This document shows, in pieces, positions 37,845 to 45,842 of a stretch of 64,000 bases of DNA (position 1 is its first letter; every line of letters begins with the position of its first letter). Source of the stretch: an uncultured Mesorhizobium sp. (GTDB lineage Bacteria; Pseudomonadota; Alphaproteobacteria; Rhizobiales; Rhizobiaceae); NCBI GenBank assembly GCA_937958475.1, contig CALFXR010000001.1, positions 57,380 to 121,379 of the forward strand. The letters run 5' to 3'. The notes under the pieces were generated by a model that was not told the origin of the DNA, made no database searches, and worked only from the letters and a program-made list of their open reading frames with translations. A program made the translations under genes and the position numbers.

Positions 37845-37874
37845 TTGCCTATTGGACCGGCGGCCAAGTATACT
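37845..37874 (+). promoter_or_regulatory. Candidate promoter of the ArsR-type regulator
   Basis: TTGCCT (37845-37850) and TATACT (37869-37874) are 18 bp apart, with the ATG at 37910. A GC-rich palindromic stretch with GGCGGCCGCC lies just upstream. Confidence 0.5.
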
Positions 37875-37909
37875 GGCGCTGACTCCCAACAGGAACGCCG
37901 GTTTTCCGT

Positions 37910-38251
37910 ATGCAGACCTCCATGATCGACGTCTCCGCCGCCGAGCCCGCAAGAACGCCCGACGCCGCGCGGATGCTGCACAATGCGCGGCGTACCGGAG
38001 AATTCCTGAAATCGCTGTCGCACCCGGTCCGCCTGGTCATCCTTTGCCGGCTATCGCAGGGCGGTGCCAGCGTCGGCGAACTGGAGACGCTGCTCGACGT
38101 GCCGCAGGCGGCGGTGTCGAAGCAACTGGCACGGCTGCGCGACGACGGCCTGGTGACCGCCCGCCGAGAGGGCCGTTCCGTGATCTATTCGCTGGCCGAT
38201 ACGCGCACGCAGCGCATCGTCGGTGCGCTCTACGACGAATTCTGCGACTGA
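37910..38251 (+). CDS. ArsR family regulator of the SqrR/SoxR (sulfane-sulfur sensing) type
   Basis: This 113-residue winged-helix repressor has the ArsR core LKSLSHPVRLVILCRLSQGG and the recognition helix VPQAAVSKQLARLRDDGLV. It has only two cysteines, Cys46 and Cys112, 66 residues apart. This is the same spacing as the redox pair of the persulfide sensor SqrR, and there is no metal-binding CVC motif. Such proteins release DNA when the pair forms a polysulfide bridge. It is convergent with the sHdr operon and is the obvious candidate regulator of it. Its regulation of the operon is inferred. Confidence 0.85.
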   Translation: MQTSMIDVSAAEPARTPDAARMLHNARRTGEFLKSLSHPVRLVILCRLSQGGASVGELETLLDVPQAAVSKQLARLRDDGLVTARREGRSVIYSLADTRTQRIVGALYDEFCD

Positions 38252-38297
38252 TGGAGCGGGCGCCGCTGGGCGGCGCGGTCGCCAAAGGATGCCGGCC

Positions 38298-38525
38298 TCA
38301 CCCGGTGTGCTTGATGACGAAGATGTAGGTCTTGCCGTCGACGCGGCTTTCGAGAAGCTCGTTTCCGGTGGTCCGGCAGAACGCCTCGAAATCCTTGATC
38401 GCGCCGGGATCGGTCGCCTGGATTTCCAGCGTTCCGCCCGTCGGCAGTTCCTTCAGCGCCTTCTTCGCCCTGAGGATTGGCAGCGGGCAGTTGAGGCCCT
38501 TGGCGTCGAGCAGTTTGTCGGCCAT
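38298..38525 (-). CDS. tusA: TusA family sulfur carrier protein
   Basis: This 75-residue TusA/SirA-like protein has the CPxP motif in GLNCPLPILRAKKAL with the sulfur-accepting Cys13. It transfers persulfide sulfur between rhodanese, DsrE and Hdr-like proteins in sulfur oxidisers. It is the last gene of the sHdr operon, 16 bp after the DsrE2-like gene. Association with the operon identifies it as a sulfur-oxidation TusA rather than the tRNA-thiolation one. Confidence 0.92.
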   Translation of the reverse strand: MADKLLDAKGLNCPLPILRAKKALKELPTGGTLEIQATDPGAIKDFEAFCRTTGNELLESRVDGKTYIFVIKHTG

Positions 38526-38541
38526 CGAAGACGTCCTTTCG

Positions 38542-39036
38542 TCAGATGTAGAGATTGATGTCGCTCTTGGTCGCCACTTCGATGTAGCTCGCGGCGCCGC
38601 CGAGCGCCGGACCCTCGATCATGTCGTCCATCTTGTATTCGAAGAGATCCATCGTCATCTGGCAGGCGATCATCTTGACGTCCGCCTCGAGGGCCATTTC
38701 GCGCAGCTCCTCGATGGAGGCGACCCCCTTCTTCTTGATCAGGTTCTTCATCATCGCCGTGGCGATGCCGTCGACGCCCGGCACGGCCGAGACGAGGTTC
38801 GGCAAGGCCATGTGCATACCCATCATCGGCATCTGCATCGCCGGATTGCCGAGCGTGGAAATCTTCAGGTCGAGCTTCTTCTTCAGGAGCGTCAGCCCGT
38901 AGAAGGTGAAGAACATGGTCACCTCGAGTCCCATCGCGGCCGCAGTGGTGGCCAGGATGAAGGGCGGGTAGGCCCAGTCGAGCGTGCCTTTGGTGACGAT
39001 CAGGGACATCGACTTGGCGTTGGCTTCGCTGCTCAT
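38542..39036 (-). CDS. DsrE2-like (DsrE/F/H superfamily) sulfur-transfer protein
   Basis: This 164-residue protein resembles DsrE2-type peroxiredoxin-like proteins: MSLIVTKGTLDW, a hydrophobic stretch with MFFTFYGLTLLKKK, and KKGVASIEELREMALE followed by the single conserved Cys125 in MIACQMTMDLF. It contains a Met-rich loop around residues 67-76. The ATG at 39036 follows AAGGAGGAG. It is expected to receive or donate sulfane sulfur alongside TusA. It is a different lineage from the DsrE3A at the front of the same operon. Confidence 0.85.
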   Translation of the reverse strand: MSSEANAKSMSLIVTKGTLDWAYPPFILATTAAAMGLEVTMFFTFYGLTLLKKKLDLKISTLGNPAMQMPMMGMHMALPNLVSAVPGVDGIATAMMKNLIKKKGVASIEELREMALEADVKMIACQMTMDLFEYKMDDMIEGPALGGAASYIEVATKSDINLYI

Positions 39037-39109
39037 GGTCTCCTCCTTGCCGGAACTCGCCGGCACGATCTCGTTTCAGCCGGCACGGCGGTGCCGCCAC
39101 CGCTTCGCC

Positions 39110-39556
39110 TCAGGCTGCCGCGCAACCGGCGAACGCGTCCGCGGCCATCTTGGCCTCGTAGGGAGCCGCAACCGCGGTGCCCGGCGTCAGCGTCGCCTTG
39201 GCGGCGGCAAAGTCGGCGGGCCTGATCTGCACCATCCAGCCGCTGCCGTAGGTGTCGGCGTTGGCCAGTTTCGGATTAGCGTTGAGATCCTCGTTGACCG
39301 CGACGATATCGGCCTCGAAGGCGAGCTTGGCGGGCCCCACCCACTTGCCGGACTCGACCGTCGCGCAGGACTTGCCCTCGGCGATCGTCTTGCCGGGCTT
39401 CTTGGCGGTGAAGGCGACGAGCTGGCCGGCCATGCCGGTGGCGATCATCGTCATGCCGACGGTGAAGGTTCCGTCGCCGTTGTCCTTGTACCAGAGATTG
39501 TTGTCGACGTCGTAGAAGAGCTCGTCGGGAAGATTGCATCCGCGCACGGTCGGCAT
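39110..39556 (-). CDS. lbpA: Lipoate-binding protein LbpA of the sHdr system (GcvH-like)
   Basis: This 148-residue GcvH-fold protein has the lipoylation loop CATVESGKWVGPAK with Lys71 as the modified residue. The ESGKWVGP sequence is characteristic of sulfur-oxidation LbpA rather than of glycine-cleavage H protein, and no gcvT or gcvP is adjacent. In the sHdr pathway the lipoyl arm carries sulfur intermediates for the Hdr-like complex. The ATG at 39556 is preceded by a consensus AAGGAGG; an upstream GTG at 39577 is less likely. Two further Cys (Cys7, Cys64) are present. Confidence 0.92.
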   Translation of the reverse strand: MPTVRGCNLPDELFYDVDNNLWYKDNGDGTFTVGMTMIATGMAGQLVAFTAKKPGKTIAEGKSCATVESGKWVGPAKLAFEADIVAVNEDLNANPKLANADTYGSGWMVQIRPADFAAAKATLTPGTAVAAPYEAKMAADAFAGCAAA

Positions 39557-39573
39557 GGCCGGACCTCCTTGGT

Positions 39574-40044
39574 TCACACGGTTCGGGTTTCGGAAAATTC
39601 TGATTGCCTGAGCGGCCGCGACGAACAGCAGAACTCGCCGAGCCCGGCCGTCTCCAGCTTGCCGCCGACGAACAGCGCCAGGTGGCGCACCACCATGGCG
39701 GCGAGGCGGACGCGTCGGGCGCGCTCGGACACGCCCGTCTCCAGGCGGATCAGGTTGCGGTGGTAGACGATCTCGCGACAGGTCTCGCGGCAGGCGTTGA
39801 AGCTCGGGTCGCCGCGCGCGCCCTGGCGATGCAGCGCAAGCAGGCGGAAGCCCTCGACGGTGCCTGTCGTCGGCGCCTGCCCATGGGCCGCCAGCCAGCT
39901 TTCGAGCACCGCCTCGCCGGCCGCGAGCAACTCCTCGGCGATGTGCTCCGCGTCCTGCGACAGCACGGCCTCCGGTGCGACGACGATGGCGTCGGCCCTC
40001 GCGGTCACATCGTCGATGGCAAGGGAGGCCGGTTCGGACGTCAT
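39574..40044 (-). CDS. Uncharacterised protein in the sHdr operon
   Basis: This 156-residue soluble protein matches no family I can name. The middle contains a short cysteine motif, FNACRETCREIVYHRNLIRLE (Cys spaced by three residues), and a pair CCSS lies near the C-terminus. It is sandwiched between shdrB2, which it overlaps by ATGA, and lbpA, whose start lies 17 bp beyond its stop. The tight coupling suggests a structural, assembly or redox role in the sHdr-LbpA complex. Confidence 0.8.
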   Translation of the reverse strand: MTSEPASLAIDDVTARADAIVVAPEAVLSQDAEHIAEELLAAGEAVLESWLAAHGQAPTTGTVEGFRLLALHRQGARGDPSFNACRETCREIVYHRNLIRLETGVSERARRVRLAAMVVRHLALFVGGKLETAGLGEFCCSSRPLRQSEFSETRTV

Positions 40045-40964
40045 GCCAGCCCCTTCTCGCGGATGAGATCGCGCGAATCGGAGAAGTTCTCGTGCACGCC
40101 GACCTTGCGCGGCGACAGGCCGAGCGCCATGCCGAGCAGCTGGGTGAAGTACAGGATCTTCACGGTGGTCTTCCTGCCCAGCACCTTTTCGGCGCGAACC
40201 TGGTGCATCTCGAGGCCGGTGTGGCAGGTCGGGCATTCCGTGGCGATGACGTCGGCGCCGCAGGCCTCGGCGGTCGTCAGCAGGTTGAGCACGAGCTTCG
40301 TCGAGGTATCACTGTCCGACAGCGCGTGGGCGCCGCCGCAGCACGCCGTCTTCAGCGGATATTCGACGTTTTCGGCGCCGGCGGCCGCGAGGATGTCGTC
40401 CATGAAGTGCGGCTTGGCCGTCGATTCGCTGCCTGGGCCCTTGTCCTTCTCGGGAAAGATGTGGCGCGGGCGCGTGTACATGCAGCCGTAGTAGTTGGCC
40501 ACCTTCAGCCCGGCGAGCGAGTTGCGCACGCGCTCGCGGATGCCGTCCTCGCCGACCGAATGCTTGATCCAGTCGAGGGCATGGATGGTCTCGACCGTGC
40601 CCGGCTCGTAGGTGCGGTGGCCGGCCTTGCTGCTCAGCCGCGCGTTGACTTCCTTGGAGTCGGCGTCGCGGGCGAGGTCGTATTCCGCCTTCTTCAGGTT
40701 GTGGTAGCAGCCGTTGCACGGTGCCATCACCGTGTCGAAGCCCATGTCCTGGGCGATCGAGAGGTTGCGCGCCGACAGGTAGGTCTGCAGCTTCGGGTCG
40801 ACGTTCTTGACCTCCATGGCGCCGCAGCAGTTCCAGTTCTTCAGCTCGACGACCTCGAGGCCGAGCGCCTCGCCAACCGCCTTCGTCGAGCGGTTGTAGG
40901 CGTGACCCGTGCCTTCGAGCGCGCAGCCGGGATAGTAGGCGACCTTCTCGTACTTGCCCGTCAT
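40041..40964 (-). CDS. shdrB2: sHdrB2, heterodisulfide-reductase-like subunit B
   Basis: This 307-residue protein has two complete CCG domains, each expected to bind a noncubane [4Fe-4S] cluster. The first uses Cys14, Cys46/47, Cys83 and Cys86; the second uses Cys161, Cys208/209, Cys244 and Cys247. In the sulfur-oxidising Hdr-like complex, B subunits form the catalytic site for disulfide/sulfur chemistry. It overlaps hdrC2 and the uncharacterised gene by four bases on both sides. Confidence 0.93.
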   Translation of the reverse strand: MTGKYEKVAYYPGCALEGTGHAYNRSTKAVGEALGLEVVELKNWNCCGAMEVKNVDPKLQTYLSARNLSIAQDMGFDTVMAPCNGCYHNLKKAEYDLARDADSKEVNARLSSKAGHRTYEPGTVETIHALDWIKHSVGEDGIRERVRNSLAGLKVANYYGCMYTRPRHIFPEKDKGPGSESTAKPHFMDDILAAAGAENVEYPLKTACCGGAHALSDSDTSTKLVLNLLTTAEACGADVIATECPTCHTGLEMHQVRAEKVLGRKTTVKILYFTQLLGMALGLSPRKVGVHENFSDSRDLIREKGLA

Positions 40965-41710
40965 CGGTCGGCTCCCTTGACGTCGAGATTGAGCGCTCGC
41001 CGGTTGGCGGCCTCGCGTTCGGCGACGTATTCGTTGATCGCCGCCTGCGCCTTACCCCACGACCGCGTGCGCGGCCGGAAGACGGCGGCGAGGCCGAGGC
41101 GGATCAGGTAGAAGACCGGGAAACGACGGACGAGGCCGGTGATCAGGGCAACGATCCACGGCTGCGCCAGCGGCTGCCCGGTCCGGGCGAGGAACTGGCG
41201 GAGCACCAGCCCCTCCTCGATCTTGCCGGTCTCGAACACCTGGTGAGCGAAGGCCTCGTCGAAGACCATCGACGGCTTCTTCTCGGTGTGGCCCTTGAGT
41301 TCGAGCCAGTGCGCCGTGGCCTTCATGACGCCTTCGGGATTGACGTCGCGCGGGCAGGCATAGGTGCACTTGTTGCACGAGACGCACTGCCAGATGATGT
41401 CCTTGTCGCGGATCAGTTCGGACTCCATGCCGAGGCGGATCAGGTAGATCCAGTAGCGCGGGTTGAAGTCCGGGTTGATGGCGTTGACCGTGCAGGCGTT
41501 GGTGCACGAGCCGCACTGCCAGCAGCGCGAGATGTGCTCGCCGCCGCCCAGCGCCTCGATCTCGTCCTGCATGTTCTCGTTGTAGTCGGTGAGGGCGCGG
41601 CTCTCGATGAAGGTCGACCAGTGACCCGAGACGTCGATGCCGTCGATGACGAGCTTGTCGTGTTCGATGAGGTTTTCGGGGCGGATCAGCGATTTTTCGT
41701 GGATCGGCAT
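40961..41710 (-). CDS. shdrC2: sHdrC2, iron-sulfur subunit
   Basis: This 249-residue protein has two classical [4Fe-4S] motifs: Cys63, 66, 69 and 73 (CWQCGSCTNAC) and Cys109, 112, 115 and 119 (CVSCNKCTYACP). It passes electrons between the HdrA flavoprotein and HdrB. The C-terminal half has a hydrophobic stretch (WIVALITGLVRRFPVFYLIRLGL) that could associate with the membrane. The ATG at 41710 shares one base with the upstream stop. Confidence 0.93.
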   Translation of the reverse strand: MPIHEKSLIRPENLIEHDKLVIDGIDVSGHWSTFIESRALTDYNENMQDEIEALGGGEHISRCWQCGSCTNACTVNAINPDFNPRYWIYLIRLGMESELIRDKDIIWQCVSCNKCTYACPRDVNPEGVMKATAHWLELKGHTEKKPSMVFDEAFAHQVFETGKIEEGLVLRQFLARTGQPLAQPWIVALITGLVRRFPVFYLIRLGLAAVFRPRTRSWGKAQAAINEYVAEREAANRRALNLDVKGADR

Positions 41711-42594
41711 CAGTGCGCTCCCGTCGCCGCGAGGGCTTGCTGCGCGCCGAGGACATGCGCCGTGCCGTCGATGAGCTTCAGCCGCGTGCGGCCGCTCTCG
41801 GTGTCGACGGCGTCGAGTCCGAGGAGGCGACGCGTATGGGCCATCGGATCGCCCTGGCTGGTGAAGTCCGAGCGCAGGTACTGGCCGCCGCGGTCGTTTA
41901 TGTAGCCGGCGTAGACATGGGCGCACAGCAGGTCGGTGTAGAAGGGCAGGTCGCGGAAGACGCCGTTCTCCGCAAGGAACTCGGCGAGTTCGCCGGCGAG
42001 CACGGAGAAGGTGCGGAAGTCGTCGGCGATCTCGATACGGGCCGCGTCGATATCGTCGGCAAACCAGATCTCGCGCAGCACGCCGGTGCCGACGCGGGCG
42101 TCCCACATCCAGCGGGTCATCAGCGGATAGCGCTCGGGCGCAACGAAATGCAGCACTTCGGCGGCGAGGTCGCGCGTCCAGCGATGGCCGCGGTCGTCGG
42201 GGAAGGAGGCGACGAAGGCGGCAAGACGCGCATCGGCCGTGGCGACGTCCGCCCAGCCGTCGAGCAGGGCGACGAGGCGGCGGCGCAGCGACAGGAAGGC
42301 GCTCTCGCCGAGCGAGGCCGCAATCCGTCGGCGCGCCGGGGTGACGAAGGCGGCGAGGTCGAGGAACTCGCCTTCGGTCATGTCGGCTACGCGCCCCTTG
42401 CCGAGCACTTCCTGGAACAGCGAGGCTTTCAGCGCCAGCGCACTGACATAGCGCTCGATGCCGCCGGTCTGTTCCCCCGACGCGACGAGGTTCTCGAAGG
42501 CGCGGCGCAGCCTCGGCCCGCTGAGGTCGAGCACCGGCCCCACCGCCGCTGGCGGCGGCTTCCTCTGGTCCCTGCGGAACAGGCTCAGCATCAC
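41710..42594 (-). CDS. sHdr-associated 'Hyp' protein
   Basis: This 294-residue protein sits between hdrA and hdrC2, exactly where sHdr operons carry a conserved protein usually called Hyp. No cofactor motif is visible. It is rich in Ala and Arg, with a central WTRDLAAEVLHFVAPERYPL segment. It overlaps hdrA by four bases and hdrC2 by one. Its position argues that it is a subunit or assembly factor of the complex; its molecular function is unknown. Confidence 0.88.
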   Translation of the reverse strand: MMLSLFRRDQRKPPPAAVGPVLDLSGPRLRRAFENLVASGEQTGGIERYVSALALKASLFQEVLGKGRVADMTEGEFLDLAAFVTPARRRIAASLGESAFLSLRRRLVALLDGWADVATADARLAAFVASFPDDRGHRWTRDLAAEVLHFVAPERYPLMTRWMWDARVGTGVLREIWFADDIDAARIEIADDFRTFSVLAGELAEFLAENGVFRDLPFYTDLLCAHVYAGYINDRGGQYLRSDFTSQGDPMAHTRRLLGLDAVDTESGRTRLKLIDGTAHVLGAQQALAATGAH

Positions 42595-43643
42595 TCAGCC
42601 GCCTCGCGCACAGCGCCGTGGCCGAGGGTCAGGGCGGCAATCGCCGCGGCCTGGCCCTGGGCGATCGAATCGTCGATCGTCTCCGGTCCGGTCGCCGCAC
42701 CGGCGACGAAGACGCCGGGCCGGCTGGTGTGGCCGAGGCTGGCGTAGGCGGAACCCTTGTCGACGAAGCCGTACTTGTTGAGGCGGACGTCGAAGATCGC
42801 CGAGAGCGTCATGTTGTCGACGTTCGGGTCCATGCCGATGGCGTGCACCACCATGTCGAAAGGGATCGAGATCGGCCGCTTGACCAGCGTGTCCTCGCCC
42901 TTCACCAGGAGGCGCTTGCCGTCGGAGGTGACCTCGGCGATGCGCGCCTTGATGTACTTGACCTTGTGGGTCTCCTGGCTCTCCCAGTAGTAGGCGCCCT
43001 CGTAGAGGCCGAAGGTGCGGATATCCATGTAGTAGATGTAGACGTTGCTCTTCGGCAGCGCCTCGCGGATCTCCATGGCGATGTTGGCCGACACCGTGCA
43101 GCAGATCTTCGAGCACCATTCGCGGCCGATCTGGCGATCGCGCGAGCCGACGCAGAGCAGGATCGCCACGCGATCCGGCGCGCGGCCGTCCGACGGACAG
43201 CGGACGCCCGCCCCGGTCGACAGCATCTGCTCGACCTGGACCGTGGTGACCACGTCGGGATACGTGCCGAAGCCCCATTCGGGCTTGTTGACGCTGTCGA
43301 AATGGGTGAAGCCGGTGGCCAGGATCGCGGCGCCAGCCTCGACCTCGTCGCCGGACCTCAGGCGGGCGGAGAAATGGCCGGGTTCGCCGGCGAAGGCATC
43401 GACGGAGGTGCCCAGGCGGACGTCGACCAGGGGATTGCCGGCGACGCGGTCGACCATGCCGCCGATGGCGTCGCGCGCCCACTCGTGCGACGGCACCAGC
43501 TTGGCGTAGCCGGACAGGATCGGCGCGCCGCCGAGGCGGTCGGCCTTCTCGACGAGCGTCACCTTGCGGCCGGCCGAGGCCAGCGCGTGGGCGGCGGAAA
43601 GTCCGGCGGGGCCTCCGCCGACGATGAGGACTGGCCTGCTCAT
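42591..43643 (-). CDS. shdrA: sHdrA, FAD-dependent subunit
   Basis: This 350-residue flavoprotein has the N-terminal FAD-binding loop VLIVGGGPAGLSAAHAL, a cysteine cluster at Cys164, Cys177, Cys181 and Cys182 (CVGSRDRQIGREWCSKICC) for the HdrA-type [4Fe-4S] centre, and a C-terminal FVAGAATGPETIDDSIAQG. It is much shorter than methanogen HdrA, as expected for the sHdr type. The ATG at 43643 overlaps the hdrB1 stop by one base. Confidence 0.93.
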   Translation of the reverse strand: MSRPVLIVGGGPAGLSAAHALASAGRKVTLVEKADRLGGAPILSGYAKLVPSHEWARDAIGGMVDRVAGNPLVDVRLGTSVDAFAGEPGHFSARLRSGDEVEAGAAILATGFTHFDSVNKPEWGFGTYPDVVTTVQVEQMLSTGAGVRCPSDGRAPDRVAILLCVGSRDRQIGREWCSKICCTVSANIAMEIREALPKSNVYIYYMDIRTFGLYEGAYYWESQETHKVKYIKARIAEVTSDGKRLLVKGEDTLVKRPISIPFDMVVHAIGMDPNVDNMTLSAIFDVRLNKYGFVDKGSAYASLGHTSRPGVFVAGAATGPETIDDSIAQGQAAAIAALTLGHGAVREAAE

Positions 43644-45007
43644 CAGACGCCTCCCGCGAGCGCCCGCGGCTTGACGTAGCCGGGGCCTGAAGTGATGGCC
43701 CGCTTCGGATCGTAGAGGGTCTCGATCCGCCCGGCCTTGACCTCGCCGAGATAGGCCTCGAACTCGGCCTTCGCCTTCTCCCAGTCGATGCCCATCTTCT
43801 CGAGGAGCTGCTCGAAGGGCGAGGCGTGCCAGTGCAACTGGGCCAGCTTGTAGGGGTGGGCGCCGAGCGCCAGCGCCGCGAACTGGCAGTCGGCCAGGAT
43901 CGGCAGGGCGTAGACCTTGTCGACGGCGCGGCCGATCCACTGGTTCTTATCGAGCGTGGTGATGCAGCCCGTGTCGTGGCCGACCATGACGTCGGCGCGG
44001 GCTTCCTCGACGGCGACTCGGATCTTGCGGTCGATGGCGAAGGAGCGCGTGAATTCGCGCTCGCCGATGATGTGGCGGAAGCCGAAGCCGCAGCAATCGT
44101 ACCAAGTCGAGTAGTCGATGACGTTGGCGCCGAGCGTCTCCAGCAACCCGGTCGTCACCGCGACGCGGTTCCCGTCGAGGACCGTGGCGTCGTAGATGAC
44201 GTCCTCGGGCACCATCTTGTAGACGTGGCAGGCCGGATGCACAGTGGCGCGCAGGCCCGAGACGTCGACGACCTGGTGCTCCTTCAGCCGGTGGCGCACG
44301 ACGTGCAGCCATTCCGAGTAGTGCACGATCTCCTCGGGGATCAGGAGCTTGCCGTCGACGAGGCGGCCGAGCTTGCCGAGGATTTTCTTCACCTCGGCGC
44401 GCAGCTCCGCCGAATGCATCAGGAAGATGCGCATCTCCTTGTAGTTGCCGAACGAGGTGCCGCAGTGGACGAGCGGGAAATAGGTGCCAGCGGGCAGTCC
44501 CTGCGCCTTCGCCGACACGTAGGCCTGGTGGAAGTTGCGCAGGAACACGGCGGCGAGGCTGACCACGTTGCCGATGCCCGAGCCGTGGTAGTTCCACGCC
44601 GTGCACGAGGTTTGGTCGGTCTCGTCGAGGTAGTTGATGCCGAGCTTGTTCATCAGCCACAGCACAGAGCTCGGATAGCCGGGAATGTTGCCGCACTGGC
44701 CGCACGATTTGTGGTGCCAGAGATTGTTCGTCGGGATCTTCTTGTCCCAGCCGTAAAGCGTCTTGGCCATGACCGGGTCGTGGCCGTCGGATACCCGGTG
44801 GACGAGGATCTCGCCCTCCTTCTCCAACTGCCACATGACGTCGCGGACGTCCTCCTTGCGGTCCTTGCCCGTTAGCAGGGCGCGGCGGTCGATCTTCGCC
44901 TCGACCCAGTCGGTGGCGCGACGCGCCTCGTCGGGCGTCAGGTTCGCCGCCCGCCATTCGGCGCCGAAGCCCTCGAAGGCTCCTTTTCCGCTTCCCTCAT
45001 TCGCCAT
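43643..45007 (-). CDS. shdrB1: sHdrB1, heterodisulfide-reductase-like subunit B
   Basis: This 454-residue protein has the CCG-domain architecture with N- and C-terminal extensions. Cys102/105 (SCGQCGN), Cys135 and Cys182 precede a second cluster with HPACHVY, YDCCGFGF and DTGC. It is longer than sHdrB2, and its first half departs from a textbook CCG domain, so one of the two clusters may be altered. That asymmetry between B1 and B2 is typical of sHdr complexes. It lies 51 bp after hdrC1. Confidence 0.92.
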   Translation of the reverse strand: MANEGSGKGAFEGFGAEWRAANLTPDEARRATDWVEAKIDRRALLTGKDRKEDVRDVMWQLEKEGEILVHRVSDGHDPVMAKTLYGWDKKIPTNNLWHHKSCGQCGNIPGYPSSVLWLMNKLGINYLDETDQTSCTAWNYHGSGIGNVVSLAAVFLRNFHQAYVSAKAQGLPAGTYFPLVHCGTSFGNYKEMRIFLMHSAELRAEVKKILGKLGRLVDGKLLIPEEIVHYSEWLHVVRHRLKEHQVVDVSGLRATVHPACHVYKMVPEDVIYDATVLDGNRVAVTTGLLETLGANVIDYSTWYDCCGFGFRHIIGEREFTRSFAIDRKIRVAVEEARADVMVGHDTGCITTLDKNQWIGRAVDKVYALPILADCQFAALALGAHPYKLAQLHWHASPFEQLLEKMGIDWEKAKAEFEAYLGEVKAGRIETLYDPKRAITSGPGYVKPRALAGGV

Positions 45008-45058
45008 GTTGTTCCTCCCAGACCGACGGCGACGACTGCTCGATGATTTGCCGGCTAC

Positions 45059-45808
45059 TCAGCCGTCGGCGTCGTCGTCCTCGTCCTCGTCCTGTTCCTC
45101 GAGCCACTCTTCCCATTCCTCGCGCTTCTCATCCATCACGTCGGAAACGACGTCGAAGAGGTTCTCGTCCACGGTCTCGAGCTGGTCGAGGACGCCGGTC
45201 GCCTCCCAGATCGTGTAGAGTTCGACAGAGGTCTTCAAATTTACCTCCCAGGCCGTGTCGAGCGTGTGCATCGTCGGCATGGGGATGGCCTTGCGCAGGA
45301 TGTTGAGCGGCGCGTCGACCTTGCTGACGTTCGGCCCCCAGTCGGGGAAGGCCTCGCGCGTGATCATGTTCGGGGCGAGCTGGTTTCCGGTCGAGATGAC
45401 CTTCAGCAGCACGCGGGAGAACGGCCGCAGCACCTCCTTGGCCGATTCCATGCCGTGCTTGATCGCTACCTCGCGCATGATCATGACCAGGCCGCCGGGC
45501 GAGTTCTCGAACGGGCAGCGCGCCGCGCAGGTGTAGCACTGGGCGCAGGCCCAGATCTTTTCCTGCATGGCGTCGTAGATGCCTTCGAGGTTCTCGGTCC
45601 ACAGGAGCTGGACGATCTCGCGCGGCGAGTAGTCGTAGTAGTGCGCCGACGGGCAGGTCGCGGTGCAGATGCCGCAGTTCAGGCAGCCGTGGATCTCGTG
45701 GTCGTAGACCGCGTGGCTGCGGATGTCGTCGAAGATCTCCTCGAGCTTGGCGCGCGGCACTGGCGCCGTCTCGGAGACCGGGTCGCTGATCTGGGCGCGG
45801 ACGGACAC
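45059..45808 (-). CDS. shdrC1: sHdrC1, iron-sulfur subunit
   Basis: This 249-residue protein has two [4Fe-4S] motifs: Cys42, 45, 48 and 52 (CLNCGICTATCP) and Cys88, 91, 94 and 98 (CAQCYTCAARCP). It ends in a strikingly acidic tail of Glu and Asp (last about 25 residues). It is the electron-transfer partner of sHdrB1. It lies 34 bp downstream of dsrE3A. Confidence 0.93.
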   Translation of the reverse strand: MSVRAQISDPVSETAPVPRAKLEEIFDDIRSHAVYDHEIHGCLNCGICTATCPSAHYYDYSPREIVQLLWTENLEGIYDAMQEKIWACAQCYTCAARCPFENSPGGLVMIMREVAIKHGMESAKEVLRPFSRVLLKVISTGNQLAPNMITREAFPDWGPNVSKVDAPLNILRKAIPMPTMHTLDTAWEVNLKTSVELYTIWEATGVLDQLETVDENLFDVVSDVMDEKREEWEEWLEEQDEDEDDDADG

Positions 45809-45842
45809 GTCTTCCTCCCCGACTGGCTAATTCGTTGGCCGG

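Noticed and set aside
38260..38276. GCGCCGC-TGG-GCGGCGC hairpin between the ArsR gene and tusA as a bidirectional terminator
   Set aside because: The stem is perfect but there is no T-tract on either side, so termination is not supported.
39110..39556. Glycine cleavage H protein
   Set aside because: No gcvT or gcvP nearby, sequence around the Lys is of the sHdr LbpA type, and it lies inside the shdr operon.
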